From: Pseudoclavibacter sp. AY1H1
GTDB lineage: Bacteria; Actinomycetota; Actinomycetes; Actinomycetales; Microbacteriaceae
NCBI RefSeq assembly: GCF_002931055.1
Contig: NZ_PSXX01000004.1
Span: 186,001-250,000 of the forward strand
Length of the DNA: 64,000 bases
Reading direction: 5' to 3'
In this document: positions 25,484 through 34,074 of the stretch, piece after piece
Position numbering within the stretch: position 1 is the stretch's first letter
Layout: the number at the start of each line of letters is the position of its first letter
Notes under the pieces: generated by a model
What the model saw: only the letters and a program-made list of their open reading frames with translations
Told to the model about the DNA's origin: nothing
Database searches by the model: none
Made by a program: the position numbers and the translations under genes

Positions 25484-27094
25484 ATGAGCACACCCGCATC
25501 CGCCGCCGGCCGCCCCTCGTCCAGCTCCGCCGAGCCCGGCTCGGGACAGGCAGCGCCGCTCGCGCCCGTCACCCTCGGCCTTCGCCCGCTTGAGCCCTCG
25601 GAAGTCGTCGCTGTCGCGAGGCACGGCGCGCGCGTCGACGTCGCACCGGCCGCGCTCGCCGAGGTGGCGCGCACCCGCGACCTCATCGAACGCCTCGCCG
25701 ACGACCCGAACCCGCACTACGGCATCTCGACGGGCTTCGGCGCGCTCGCGACGAAGTTCATCGCACCCGAGCGGCGCGTGCAACTGCAGGCGAGCCTCGT
25801 CCGCTCGCACGCGGCTGGTACCGGGCCGGAGGTTGAACGTGAGGTGGTCAGAGCGCTGCAGCTGCTGCGCCTGCAGACCCTCGCGACGGGGCGAACCGGC
25901 GTGCGGCCCGTGGTCGTCGAGACGTATGCCGCCATGCTCAACGCGGGCATCACCCCGATCGTGCGCGAGTACGGCTCGCTCGGCTGCTCGGGTGACCTCG
26001 CCCCGCTCTCGCACCTCGCCCTCGCCGCGACCGGCGAGGGCACCGTGCGCGATGCGATCGGCACCGAAGTGGATGCGGGTGCGGCACTTGCGGCCGCCGG
26101 CATCGAGCCGCTTGTCCTGCGCGAGAAGGAGGGCCTCGCGCTCATCAACGGCACAGACGGGATGCTCGGGATGCTGCTGCTCGCGATCCACGACATCCGG
26201 ATGCTGCTCACGACGGCCGACCTGGCCGCCGCGATGTCGGTGGAGAGCCAGTTCGCGACCGATGCCGTCTTCGCCGCCGAGCTGCAGGCGCTGCGCCCGC
26301 AGCTTGGCCAGGGCGAGTCCGCCGCGAACCTGCGCCGATTCCTCGCCGGATCCCCCATCGTCGCCAGCCACCGCGGGCCCGAGGACGGCCGCGTGCAGGA
26401 CGCCTACTCGCTGCGCTGCTCGCCCCAGGTGCACGGGGCCGCCCGCGACACGGTGGCGCACGCCGCGCTGATCGCCGGGCGGGAGCTCGCATCCACCGTC
26501 GACAATCCGGTCGTGACGCTGGATGGTCGGGTCGCGTCGAACGGGAACTTCCACGGGGCACCCGTGGCCTACGTCCTCGACTTCCTGGCCATCGCGGTCG
26601 CCGACGTGGCCAGCATCTCCGAGCGCCGCACCGACCGCGCCCTCGACCCGTCCCGCAACCGTGGGCTCCCGCCGTTCCTCGCGCACGAGGTCGGCGTCGA
26701 CTCGGGCCTGATGATCGCGCAGTACGCGGCCGCGGGCATCGTCTCGGAGCTCAAGCGGCTCGCGGTGCCCGCGTCCGTCGATTCGATCCCGTCATCGGCC
26801 ATGCAGGAGGACCACGTCTCGATGGGCTGGGCTGCAGCGCGCAAGCTGCGCCGCGCCGTCGACGGGCTCGGGCGGGTGCTCGCCATCGAGGTGCTCACAG
26901 GATCCCGCGCGCTCCAGCTCCGCGCTCCGCTCGAGCCAGGCCGGGCCACCGGCGCCGTCCTCGGCCTCGTCTCCGCCGTCTCCGAGGGGGCCGGTCCCGA
27001 CCGTTTCCTGAGCCCCGAGATGGAAGCCGTCGCCGAGCTCGTGCTCGCGGGAGAGGTGGCGCGGACAGCCCTAGCGAACTCCACCGCCGCCTGA
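25484..27094 (+). CDS. hutH: Histidine ammonia-lyase
   Basis: 536 residues from the ATG at 25484 with GAGG upstream; the first 30 residues are low-complexity. Non-oxidative deamination of L-histidine to urocanate. The MIO cofactor segment is Cys168-Ser169-Gly170 in GSLGCSGDLAPLSH, where most HALs have Ala-Ser-Gly. I recall the Cys variant from other actinobacterial HALs. NPHYGISTGFG, SLVRSHAAGTG (the Ser-His that favours histidine), YSLRCSPQVHGAARD and SSAMQEDHVSMG complete the family pattern. No other hut genes are adjacent. An IclR regulator is divergent. Confidence 0.92.
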   Translation: MSTPASAAGRPSSSSAEPGSGQAAPLAPVTLGLRPLEPSEVVAVARHGARVDVAPAALAEVARTRDLIERLADDPNPHYGISTGFGALATKFIAPERRVQLQASLVRSHAAGTGPEVEREVVRALQLLRLQTLATGRTGVRPVVVETYAAMLNAGITPIVREYGSLGCSGDLAPLSHLALAATGEGTVRDAIGTEVDAGAALAAAGIEPLVLREKEGLALINGTDGMLGMLLLAIHDIRMLLTTADLAAAMSVESQFATDAVFAAELQALRPQLGQGESAANLRRFLAGSPIVASHRGPEDGRVQDAYSLRCSPQVHGAARDTVAHAALIAGRELASTVDNPVVTLDGRVASNGNFHGAPVAYVLDFLAIAVADVASISERRTDRALDPSRNRGLPPFLAHEVGVDSGLMIAQYAAAGIVSELKRLAVPASVDSIPSSAMQEDHVSMGWAAARKLRRAVDGLGRVLAIEVLTGSRALQLRAPLEPGRATGAVLGLVSAVSEGAGPDRFLSPEMEAVAELVLAGEVARTALANSTAA

Positions 27095-27117
27095 CCCGCT
27101 CATCCGCTCATCCAAAT

Positions 27118-27185
27118 TCTCGGGATGGAAAAGTCACTTCGTTCGGGGAAGTTCTCCAGCACGAAGTGACTTTTCCATCCCGAGA
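27118..27185. terminator. 25-bp perfect hairpin between hutH and nitroreductase
   Basis: Perfect arms at 27118-27142 and 27161-27185 flank an 18-nt loop that can itself fold weakly. It occupies most of the gap between two convergent genes and probably terminates both. Confidence 0.85.
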
Positions 27186-27198
27186 GTCGGCGCAAAGG

Positions 27199-28023
27199 CT
27201 ACGTCGTCGGCTCGGGCTCGTCCCATCCTTGCTGCGGCGTCTCGCAGGTGTCGCGGAACACGTACTGCGAGGGCAGCTTGCGCTGGTGCGACGACCAGTC
27301 GATGGCGGGGCGGCGCTGCTCCTTGGGGAGGTAGCCGAGGCGGTACACGGCCATGAGCTCGAACTCGTCCGGCACCTTGAGGAGATCGACGATCTTGTCC
27401 CACTGCCCCGGCACCTCCATGGGGAACGACACGAACTGGATGCCCATCCCGATCTCACCCGTGGTGAGCCAGATGTTCTCCATCGCCGCCCCCATGCTGA
27501 ACACCGAGTAGAACGAGGACAGCTCCCCCGGCCGATACTCGGCGCGGTCGAGCATCACGCCGAGCAGCAGCGGCGAGCCCGCGACGAGCTTGCGGTTCTC
27601 CTCGCCGAGCGTGTGGGGGACGCGCAGCGAGTTCATGAGGAACTGCCCGCGCTTCGTGAACACCTGGCTCGTGAAGGGCCGGAGGGGCGCGGGGAGCTTG
27701 TCGAACAGCATCCCGTCTCGCCGCTCCTCCATCTCCTGCTTGCTGAAGCGGAAGTACGGCTTGTACCGCTCGAAGAACGTGCCGTTGCTCATGGCCGTCG
27801 TCATGCTGTCGCCGCTGATGCTGGCGATCTCCTCGATCGTCTCGCGCGCCTCGACGACCACGAACCGCCACGGCTGGCTGTTGAGCTGCGATGGGGCACG
27901 GCCGGCGACCTCCATGAGGAGGCGCTGATGCTCCTCGCTGACGGGGTCTGGGAGGAACGGGCCGTTGGTGGTCTTGCGGCGCCGCAGGACGTCGAGGAAT
28001 TCCATGCGCTGAGTCTGGCGCAT
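27199..28023 (-). CDS. Nitroreductase-family flavoprotein
   Basis: 274 residues (268 if translation begins at the second Met, 28005). FMN-dependent nitroreductase fold: an early Arg-rich FMN-phosphate motif (VLRRRKTTN), [15 protein letters not shown], and the late [12 protein letters not shown] segment. The family reduces nitroaromatics, quinones or flavin with NAD(P)H. The middle section (about residues 75-130) is longer than in minimal nitroreductases. Physiological substrate unknown. Confidence 0.85.
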   Translation of the reverse strand: MRQTQRMEFLDVLRRRKTTNGPFLPDPVSEEHQRLLMEVAGRAPSQLNSQPWRFVVVEARETIEEIASISGDSMTTAMSNGTFFERYKPYFRFSKQEMEERRDGMLFDKLPAPLRPFTSQVFTKRGQFLMNSLRVPHTLGEENRKLVAGSPLLLGVMLDRAEYRPGELSSFYSVFSMGAAMENIWLTTGEIGMGIQFVSFPMEVPGQWDKIVDLLKVPDEFELMAVYRLGYLPKEQRRPAIDWSSHQRKLPSQYVFRDTCETPQQGWDEPEPTT

Positions 28024-28173
28024 CCGCCTGAAACGTATGCCCGAGCCTGCGGGTGGACCTCGGGGGCCGAAAGTCCAGCCCCTCAGCCTGATGCCGGTGA
28101 TCCGAACTCCTTATGTGCGATTTCGACAGAAGGGTGGAAGCCTGGACTGACCACCCGGCTCAAAGGAGAACCA

Positions 28174-29043
28174 GTGACCAAGCCCCTCAACGTGCTCATC
28201 CTCTCGGGACACATGACGTCCGAGCATGACAACGAGTTCCGCAGCTTCCGCCAGCACAACCAGTGGCTGACGACGCTCCTCGAAGACACGGGTCGGTTCA
28301 AGGTGCGCGTCACCGAGGACCCCCGCGGTCTCACCTCCGAGATCATCGACAAGTACGACGTGCTGCTCATCGTCTTCGAAGGTCGCGACGGCTACCACGA
28401 CCAGGGCACCGGATTCGGTCCGGAGACGGACGCGGCGATCCTGAAGTTCGTGCACGACGACGGCAAGGGCATCGTCTGGTTCCACGGCTCTGCCGTGCAG
28501 GAAGACGACTGGGGGTACCCGGAGGAGTACAACGCGATGCGCGGCTCGAAGCTCAGCGTGCCGACGGGCATCCGTCCCCGCCCCTGGGGTGAGGCGCAGC
28601 TGCGCACGACCGAACCCCGCCACGCCATCACCGACGGCATCAACGACACCTGGACCGTCACGGGCGACGACATCCTCGTCGGCGTCGAGCTGTACGAGGG
28701 CGCGAAGGTGCTGCTCACGACCTTCGATGACCTCGAGTCCTACGAGAAGGCGCCCATGTGGCCCATGCCGCACTACCCCGTCGCGATCCCGCCCGAGGGC
28801 ATCGCCGCGCTGCCCGGAATCAACACCGACCAGCCCCTCGCCTGGATCAACGAGTACGGCACTGGCCGCTCGTTCACGATCACGATCGGGCACGACATCG
28901 ACACGTTCCGCCGCATCGAGTTCATCCGCATGTTCCCGCGCGGCGTCGAGTGGGCAGCGACCGGCGAGGTGACGCTCACCGGACCGGACCGCCGCGGCGA
29001 CCGCCGCATCAACCCATGGCCGTACTACAACGGCGAAGGCTGA
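28174..29043 (+). CDS. ThuA-like domain protein
   Basis: 289 residues from a GTG with AAAGGAG seven bases upstream. Type-1 glutamine-amidotransferase-like ThuA fold: a first strand LNVLILSGHM, the DVLLIVFEGRDG strand-turn, GKGIVWFHGSAVQ, and the late TITIGHDIDTF followed by FIRMFPRGVEWA. ThuA proteins occur in sugar (trehalose or disaccharide) utilisation operons, where they act in keto-sugar metabolism, but this gene is solitary and divergent from the nitroreductase. No specific reaction can be given. Confidence 0.82.
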   Translation: MTKPLNVLILSGHMTSEHDNEFRSFRQHNQWLTTLLEDTGRFKVRVTEDPRGLTSEIIDKYDVLLIVFEGRDGYHDQGTGFGPETDAAILKFVHDDGKGIVWFHGSAVQEDDWGYPEEYNAMRGSKLSVPTGIRPRPWGEAQLRTTEPRHAITDGINDTWTVTGDDILVGVELYEGAKVLLTTFDDLESYEKAPMWPMPHYPVAIPPEGIAALPGINTDQPLAWINEYGTGRSFTITIGHDIDTFRRIEFIRMFPRGVEWAATGEVTLTGPDRRGDRRINPWPYYNGEG

Positions 29044-29057
29044 GGCGCTTCGGCGCC
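29044..29057 (+). terminator. UUCG-tetraloop hairpin directly after the ThuA stop
   Basis: GGCGC-TTCG-GCGCC begins at the base after the stop codon. A five-pair stem capped by a UUCG tetraloop; no T-run follows. Confidence 0.45.
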
Positions 29058-29141
29058 GGATGTGCCGCCGCGCGGTCTGGCGGCCCCACCTACATCGCAG
29101 TCACCCGCACCTGAGCCCGCGCCCGCGCCCGCGCCCGCAGG

Positions 29142-29203
29142 ATCGCTGCCAGTCGAATACCCATCCAGCGCTCATCCTGGAAGGCAATTCGACTGGCAGC
29201 GAT
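29142..29203. terminator. Hairpin between ThuA and the small membrane protein gene
   Basis: Perfect 17-bp arms (29142-29158 and 29187-29203) with a 28-nt loop in the gap of two convergent genes. The preceding 30 bases are a simple GCCCGC repeat. Confidence 0.75.
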
Positions 29204-29249
29204 TGACCGGTCGGGGCGCTGGCAGGCAGAGCAGGCAGGGCAGGGCTTC

Positions 29250-29588
29250 TCAGCGGCGGACGGATGCTCGCACCGCGAGCGCGTAGAAGGGTGCGGCCGC
29301 GAGCGCGATGGCGGGGTGCCGTCGGGAGTGGGTGCCTGCGTACGGGATCGCGGCGAGCGGGAGCGCGGTCGGCAGCAGCAGCGTGCCCGCGCGGCGGCGG
29401 TGCTCGTCGCCGCTCGTGAGCAGCGTCACGCCGGCGGCGAGCGTGAGCGCCGACGTGCAGATGTAGAGGGCGTGGTGGATCCAATGCCAGCGGCCGGTGC
29501 GCACGACGCCCGTCGCGACGCTCACGCCGAGGGCGCAGTTCGCGGCGTAGCTGGTCGTCGCGGCGACCAGCAGCGGGGGCACGTTCAC
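29250..29588 (-). CDS. Small integral membrane protein of the type III PKS operon
   Basis: 112 residues with three to four hydrophobic segments (around residues 5-28, 38-58, 70-85 and 93-108) and a HWIHH motif between the first two. It does not match a family I know. Its start overlaps the methyltransferase stop by ATGA, making it the third translationally coupled gene behind the polyketide synthase. That argues for a role in making, placing or exporting the lipid-like product. Confidence 0.65.
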   Translation of the reverse strand: MNVPPLLVAATTSYAANCALGVSVATGVVRTGRWHWIHHALYICTSALTLAAGVTLLTSGDEHRRRAGTLLLPTALPLAAIPYAGTHSRRHPAIALAAAPFYALAVRASVRR

Positions 29589-30349
29589 GTCGCCGACGGT
29601 ACACCGGCGGGCTGAGGCGAGCCCTGCGGCGTGAGCGTCTGGTCTCGGATCAGCAGCAGGCGGTATGGGAACTCACGCCGCACCGTCCATCCCTGCGGCG
29701 CGACCGCTCGAAGCTCGGTCGCCGTGTAGCTGCGACGGATGGAGAGCGTCCCGTCGAAGTGCACGAACGACCCGCGGTCGAGGGGCTTCGTCGCGACGCC
29801 GAACGCGGCGAGCGCGAGGCGTCCGCGCTCGATGTCGCTGTGCAGGGTGAGCGGGGCGAGGGCCGCGCTGTCGGCGAGGAGGCCGGTGAGCGCATCCGCG
29901 TCGAGGTGGTGCAGGAGGTGATTGGACGTGACGATGTCGTAGGACTCCCCCGCGGCGACGAGCTCGCTGCTCGAGGCTGCCCGGAAGCCGACGCCGCTCG
30001 CCGTGAGGCCGCGCGTCTCGACGAACTCGTGCGCTCGCTCGTCGGGGTCGATGGCGGTCACCTCGAGGCGCAGCCCGTCGTGCGCGGCCCACCGGGCGAG
30101 TGCCAGTGGGATGTCGCCGCCCCCGAAGCCGATGTCCAGCAGTCTGGATGCGCGCGTCCGGTCGAGCACGGGCCGCACGTCGCGGAGGTACACGCGACGC
30201 CAGCCCGCGACCAGCGCGTTGACGGCGCGGAACTGCCGGTACGTCGCGAAGAGGCGATCGCGGTCGCAATCGGGGTCGTCCATGAGCTCGAGCGACGTCG
30301 TATCGCGCGGGACGGCGGCCGCCGAGGCGACCGCGCGGAGTGCGCTCAC
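29585..30349 (-). CDS. Class I SAM-dependent methyltransferase
   Basis: 254 residues. The SAM-binding motif I is LLDIGFGGGDIPLALA, followed by an acidic strand end (VTAIDPDERA) and a post-II segment YDIVTSNHLLHHL. The N-terminus (MDDPDCDRDRLFATYRQFR) resembles methyltransferases found beside type III polyketide synthases in actinobacteria. ATGA overlaps at both ends link it to the synthase and the membrane protein. It probably methylates the resorcinol- or pyrone-type product, on oxygen or carbon. Confidence 0.87.
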   Translation of the reverse strand: MSALRAVASAAAVPRDTTSLELMDDPDCDRDRLFATYRQFRAVNALVAGWRRVYLRDVRPVLDRTRASRLLDIGFGGGDIPLALARWAAHDGLRLEVTAIDPDERAHEFVETRGLTASGVGFRAASSSELVAAGESYDIVTSNHLLHHLDADALTGLLADSAALAPLTLHSDIERGRLALAAFGVATKPLDRGSFVHFDGTLSIRRSYTATELRAVAPQGWTVRREFPYRLLLIRDQTLTPQGSPQPAGVPSAT

Positions 30350-31551
30350 GCGCGCGTCCGCGTGAATCGTCCGACCTCGACCGTGAGTCCGGGACCGAAC
30401 GCCATCGCGCAGAGCGCCTCCCCGCGGTCGCTGGGGTTCTCGATAGTCGGACTGCCGACGCTCGAGTCGCCGACGCCTGGGCCGTCAGCGCCCGGCCCGT
30501 CGATGCTCGACTCGCCGCCGCTGATGCCGCGCCTCGAGTCGCTGGCGTTCTCGCTGAGCAGCCGTTCGAGGATGAACAGCACCGTCGCACTCGACATGTT
30601 GCCGTGGTCGCGCAGCACGCCTCGCGACGGTGCGAGCTGCTCCTCGGTGAGCCCGAGGGCCTGCTCGACCTTGTCGAGGATGCTGCGCCCACCCGGGTGG
30701 ATCGCCCACAGCGGCGTCGCGGCGGGCACGGTCGGCGCGAGCAGAGGAGCGACGACGTCTTCGATCGACGCCCCGATGATGCTCGGCACATACCCCGAGA
30801 GGCGCATCCGGAACCCGCTGTCGCCGATGGTCCACGCCATCTCCGACTCGCCCTCGTCGGTGATGGTGCTCGCGAGGGCGTCGATGGTCAGGATGCGCGT
30901 GCCGGCCGGGGCGGGGCGTGCCGTCACGAGGGCTGCCGCGGCCCCGTCGGCGAAGACCGAGGTGGCGACGATCTGCTCCGGGTCGTTCGAGCTCGTCAAG
31001 TGGATGGTGCACAGCTCGACGCACACGATGAGCACGACCGCGTTCGGGTCGGCCCTGGCGAAGGCATCCGCTGCACGCAGTGCCGGGAAGGCGCCGTAGC
31101 AGCCCATGAAACCGAGGTGGAAGCGCTGCACGCGAGGCGACAGGCCGAGGCCGCGCACGAGCTCGTAGTCGGGGCCGGGCGCGTAGAAGCCCGTGCAGGA
31201 GACGGTGACGACGTGCGTGATGTCACCGGTCTCGAGGCCGCTGCCCTCGAGCGCGGCACGCGCGGCGCCGAGCAGCAGCTCGGGCACGCGCTCGGCGTAG
31301 ACCGCATTGCGGGCGCCGGTGGAGGCGTCCAGCACCAGGCCTTCGGCGACGAGCGCCGAGTCGGTGCCGCCGGCGAGCGCATCCACGACCGTGTGCCTCG
31401 TCTCGATCGCGGAGCCGTCGAAGGCCGCGCCGATGAGGCGCGCGCCGAGGCGGTTGATGCCGGGCTGGGCCGCGAAGAGGTCACGGGCCTTCGTCTGGGG
31501 CAGCTCGGTCGGGGGGACGGCAGTGCCGATGCTGCGGATGTGCACGCTCAC
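30346..31551 (-). CDS. Type III polyketide synthase
   Basis: 401-residue thiolase-fold synthase of the chalcone-synthase superfamily. The catalytic triad is intact: Cys151 (GFMGCYGAFPAL), His285 (AIHPGGRS) and Asn318 (DHGNMSSATV). It condenses malonyl-CoA onto an acyl starter to give alkyl-resorcinols, alkyl-pyrones or similar. Odd feature: residues about 335-375, just after the ILERLL helix, form a Gly/Ser/Asp-rich insertion with repeated GDSS/GESS-like words, interrupting the usual approach to the C-terminal AFGPGLTVE strand. First gene of a coupled three-gene operon. Confidence 0.93.
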   Translation of the reverse strand: MSVHIRSIGTAVPPTELPQTKARDLFAAQPGINRLGARLIGAAFDGSAIETRHTVVDALAGGTDSALVAEGLVLDASTGARNAVYAERVPELLLGAARAALEGSGLETGDITHVVTVSCTGFYAPGPDYELVRGLGLSPRVQRFHLGFMGCYGAFPALRAADAFARADPNAVVLIVCVELCTIHLTSSNDPEQIVATSVFADGAAAALVTARPAPAGTRILTIDALASTITDEGESEMAWTIGDSGFRMRLSGYVPSIIGASIEDVVAPLLAPTVPAATPLWAIHPGGRSILDKVEQALGLTEEQLAPSRGVLRDHGNMSSATVLFILERLLSENASDSRRGISGGESSIDGPGADGPGVGDSSVGSPTIENPSDRGEALCAMAFGPGLTVEVGRFTRTRA

Positions 31552-31725
31552 GGCACGACCGTACGCCCCGCATCCTGAGAGCCCCCGCGAGTCGCCGCCC
31601 TCGCAGAAGTCCGGGCGAATCGGAGCCCATCACGGCCCGACAAAGCCCCCCCTCGACGCGAGGCGCCGGAGGGCGAAACGCCGGGCAGCGATCCCCGGGG
31701 CAGGAGGAGCGGCGGCGGGGCAGGG

Positions 31726-32997
31726 CTACGCGGCGGGGTAGGTCATGAGGTCGCCGGTGAGCGGCACCTGGTTGGTGCGCGCTCCGGCGTTTGCCTTGTC
31801 GACCTTGTAGGCCTTGCCCTGTTCGCCGGCGTCGAGCGCGGCCTGCGAGGTGACCTGGCCGTCGAGCGCGAACGTGTCGAAGACGAACGGCAGCCCGTTG
31901 GAGGCGAGCGGGTTCGGGGAGTCCATGATGTGGAAGTGGAGGTGCGGGGCGTCGCTGTTCCCGCTGTTGCCGAGCAGCCCGAGGCGGTCGCCGCGGGCGA
32001 GCTGCTGACCGACCTGGAGCTCGAAGGGGTTGCCGGTCTTGAGGTGGGCGTAGAACGCATAGTTGCCGCCGCCGATGTCCTGCACGACGTAGTTGCCGCC
32101 GTATTCGTCGAGGGTGAGGGTCGGGCCGGGGGCTGTGCCTGCTTCCTGCTCGGCACGGTCGCTCGTGATGGCGACGATGGGGCCGTCGGCGACGGCGATG
32201 ACGTTCTCGCCGAAGCCGGGGTAGCTGCGCGCGTTGTCGCGGGAGTCTTCGTAGAGCCGCATGGTGGGGGTGAGCTTGACGTAGTCGATGGCCCAGCGTT
32301 CCGGCGCCCAGTAGGCGCCGTTGATGGGGCTGACGGCGCCGCGGTGGGCGGTGAGGCCGCAGCAGCCGTTGGCGTCGAGCCATCCGCTGCCGGTGAGGGG
32401 CGGGCCGATGACGGCGACCTCGCGTTTGTCGACGCCGACGGCCTGCGTGGTCTCGGCGATGGTCTTCTCGTACAGCGGCGGTTGCGCCTTGGGCATCTCG
32501 ACGGTGACGGTGTGGTCGATGAGGTCGGGCACGTCGGTGCCGGATGCGACGGTCGCGTCCATCCACACCGTCGCGTTCTGCCCAGGCCCGAGCTCGAGCC
32601 CTCCACCATCGGTGGCACCGGCGACGCGCATCACGTCGTCGAGGTCGTCGCCCTCGAGCTCCTGCAGCACCGTTCCGCCGCTGCTCGCCTCGACTGCCTG
32701 GATCTTCACCTTCGACGGCGACCCGTTGGTGAGCTGCAGCTCGTAGGCGAGGTGGATGCGCTTGTCCGTTCCAAGCACGGGAATGGGCGCAGCGAGGGCG
32801 GAGACGACGACGGGCGTGAACTGCTCGCCGCTCGCCGCCGGAGGTGCGGCGGCTGATGGGGTCTCGGTGACCGCGGGAGGCGCATCCGCCCCGATCGTGA
32901 GGGCCGGGCTCGCCGAGCAGGCGCTCAGCGACGCGAGCGCAGCCGCCGCGAGGACCGCCGCGCACACGCGCGCTCCCCGTGCGGTGATGCCGGTCAT
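31726..32997 (-). CDS. M23/LytM-like lipoprotein, possibly degenerate
   Basis: 423 residues. Lipoprotein signal with lipobox LSAC near residue 27. The N-terminal half (about 60-200) is a beta-rich domain without a known name. The C-terminal half is LytM/M23-like: RWAIDYVKL, GNYVVQDIGG, YAFYAHLKTG, GDRLGLLGNSGNSDAPHLHF. The HLHFH segment and Asp are present, but the usual His four residues before the Asp is Arg here, so one zinc ligand of classical M23 peptidases seems missing. It may be a divergent hydrolase or a non-catalytic cell-wall-binding protein. Solitary gene. Confidence 0.8.
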   Translation of the reverse strand: MTGITARGARVCAAVLAAAALASLSACSASPALTIGADAPPAVTETPSAAAPPAASGEQFTPVVVSALAAPIPVLGTDKRIHLAYELQLTNGSPSKVKIQAVEASSGGTVLQELEGDDLDDVMRVAGATDGGGLELGPGQNATVWMDATVASGTDVPDLIDHTVTVEMPKAQPPLYEKTIAETTQAVGVDKREVAVIGPPLTGSGWLDANGCCGLTAHRGAVSPINGAYWAPERWAIDYVKLTPTMRLYEDSRDNARSYPGFGENVIAVADGPIVAITSDRAEQEAGTAPGPTLTLDEYGGNYVVQDIGGGNYAFYAHLKTGNPFELQVGQQLARGDRLGLLGNSGNSDAPHLHFHIMDSPNPLASNGLPFVFDTFALDGQVTSQAALDAGEQGKAYKVDKANAGARTNQVPLTGDLMTYPAA

Positions 32998-33048
32998 GGG
33001 CTGAGTTTAGGCTCGCGCAGGGAGGCTCGCCAGGCACAGCGCCCGCCG

Positions 33049-34074
33049 CTATTGCGTTCGTCGCTTCCGGGAGGTGACGGCCCGCTGCAGCAGCACGAAC
33101 ACGAGCAGGATGCCGCCGGTGATGATCGTCGTCGCCTCGGGAGGGATGCTGCCGTCGCGGGTGATGAGGACGTTCATGAGACCCAGCACGAGTGCGCCGA
33201 CCACTGAGCCGAGCACGAACCCACCGCCGCCGGTCAGCAGCGTGCCGCCGATGATGACCGCCGCGATCGCGTCGAGTTCCCATCCGACGCCCGTGATGTT
33301 CTGCGCGATCCCGAGCTTCGAGGTGTAGAGCACTGCCGCGATGCCCGCGAGGGTGCCGCTGATGACGTAGATCATGATCTTCGTCCGAGCGACGGGGAGC
33401 CCCATGAGCAGCGCGGACTGCTCCGAGCCTCCCATGGCGTAGACGGTCCGCCCGAAGCGGGTGCGGTGCAGGATGAAGAAGGCGACACCGACGAGGAGAA
33501 CCGCGATGACGACGGCGGGGGTGACGACGAGGTCGTTGATCTTCGGCCCGTCGATGATCTTGATCTCGGTGGAGAGGCCGCGGATGGGCGAGTCGTCCGC
33601 GAGTCGCTGGGGCTCGGTGCTGAGCATCGAGGCGAGCCCGCGGGCGAGGAACATCATCGCGAGGGTCGCGATGAACGGCTGCACTCGGAAGGAGTGGATG
33701 AGGATTCCGGAGGCGAGGCCGAAGAGCGAGCCGACGCCGATCATCAGCACGATCACGAGGATCGCGGGGAGACCTGCGCTGGAGAGCATGACCCCGATCA
33801 GGCTGCTGACGGCGATGACCGCGCCGACGGAGAGGTCGATGCCGCCCGTCAGGATGACGAAGGTCAGTCCGATGGCGAGGACGATCAGGTAGGCGTTGTT
33901 GATGAGGAGGTTGGAGAGGGTGCTGAACTGCAGGATCCCGCCGTACGCGAGTTCCCCGTATGCGAGCATCCCGACGAAGATGACCACGGCGGCGAGCGTC
34001 GGGAGGGAGTCGAGGTTCGGCTTGAACTTCGCGAGCCTGGTGACCTCGCTGGTCTGTTCGACGATGGTGGTCAT
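33049..34074 (-). CDS. yjfF: CUT2 ABC sugar permease, YjfF-like (L-arabinose/furanose)
   Basis: 341 residues with 8-10 helices of the RbsC-type permease family. Motif GLTFVILTGGIDLSVGAVIA near residue 70 is the family hallmark, followed by PFIATLAMMFLARG. It overlaps the second permease gene by ATGA and ends the four-gene operon. Two different permeases with one two-domain ATPase is the YtfQRT-YjfF architecture, which also serves L-arabinose in other bacteria (AraUVWZ in Shewanella). Confidence 0.9.
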   Translation of the reverse strand: MTTIVEQTSEVTRLAKFKPNLDSLPTLAAVVIFVGMLAYGELAYGGILQFSTLSNLLINNAYLIVLAIGLTFVILTGGIDLSVGAVIAVSSLIGVMLSSAGLPAILVIVLMIGVGSLFGLASGILIHSFRVQPFIATLAMMFLARGLASMLSTEPQRLADDSPIRGLSTEIKIIDGPKINDLVVTPAVVIAVLLVGVAFFILHRTRFGRTVYAMGGSEQSALLMGLPVARTKIMIYVISGTLAGIAAVLYTSKLGIAQNITGVGWELDAIAAVIIGGTLLTGGGGFVLGSVVGALVLGLMNVLITRDGSIPPEATTIITGGILLVFVLLQRAVTSRKRRTQ

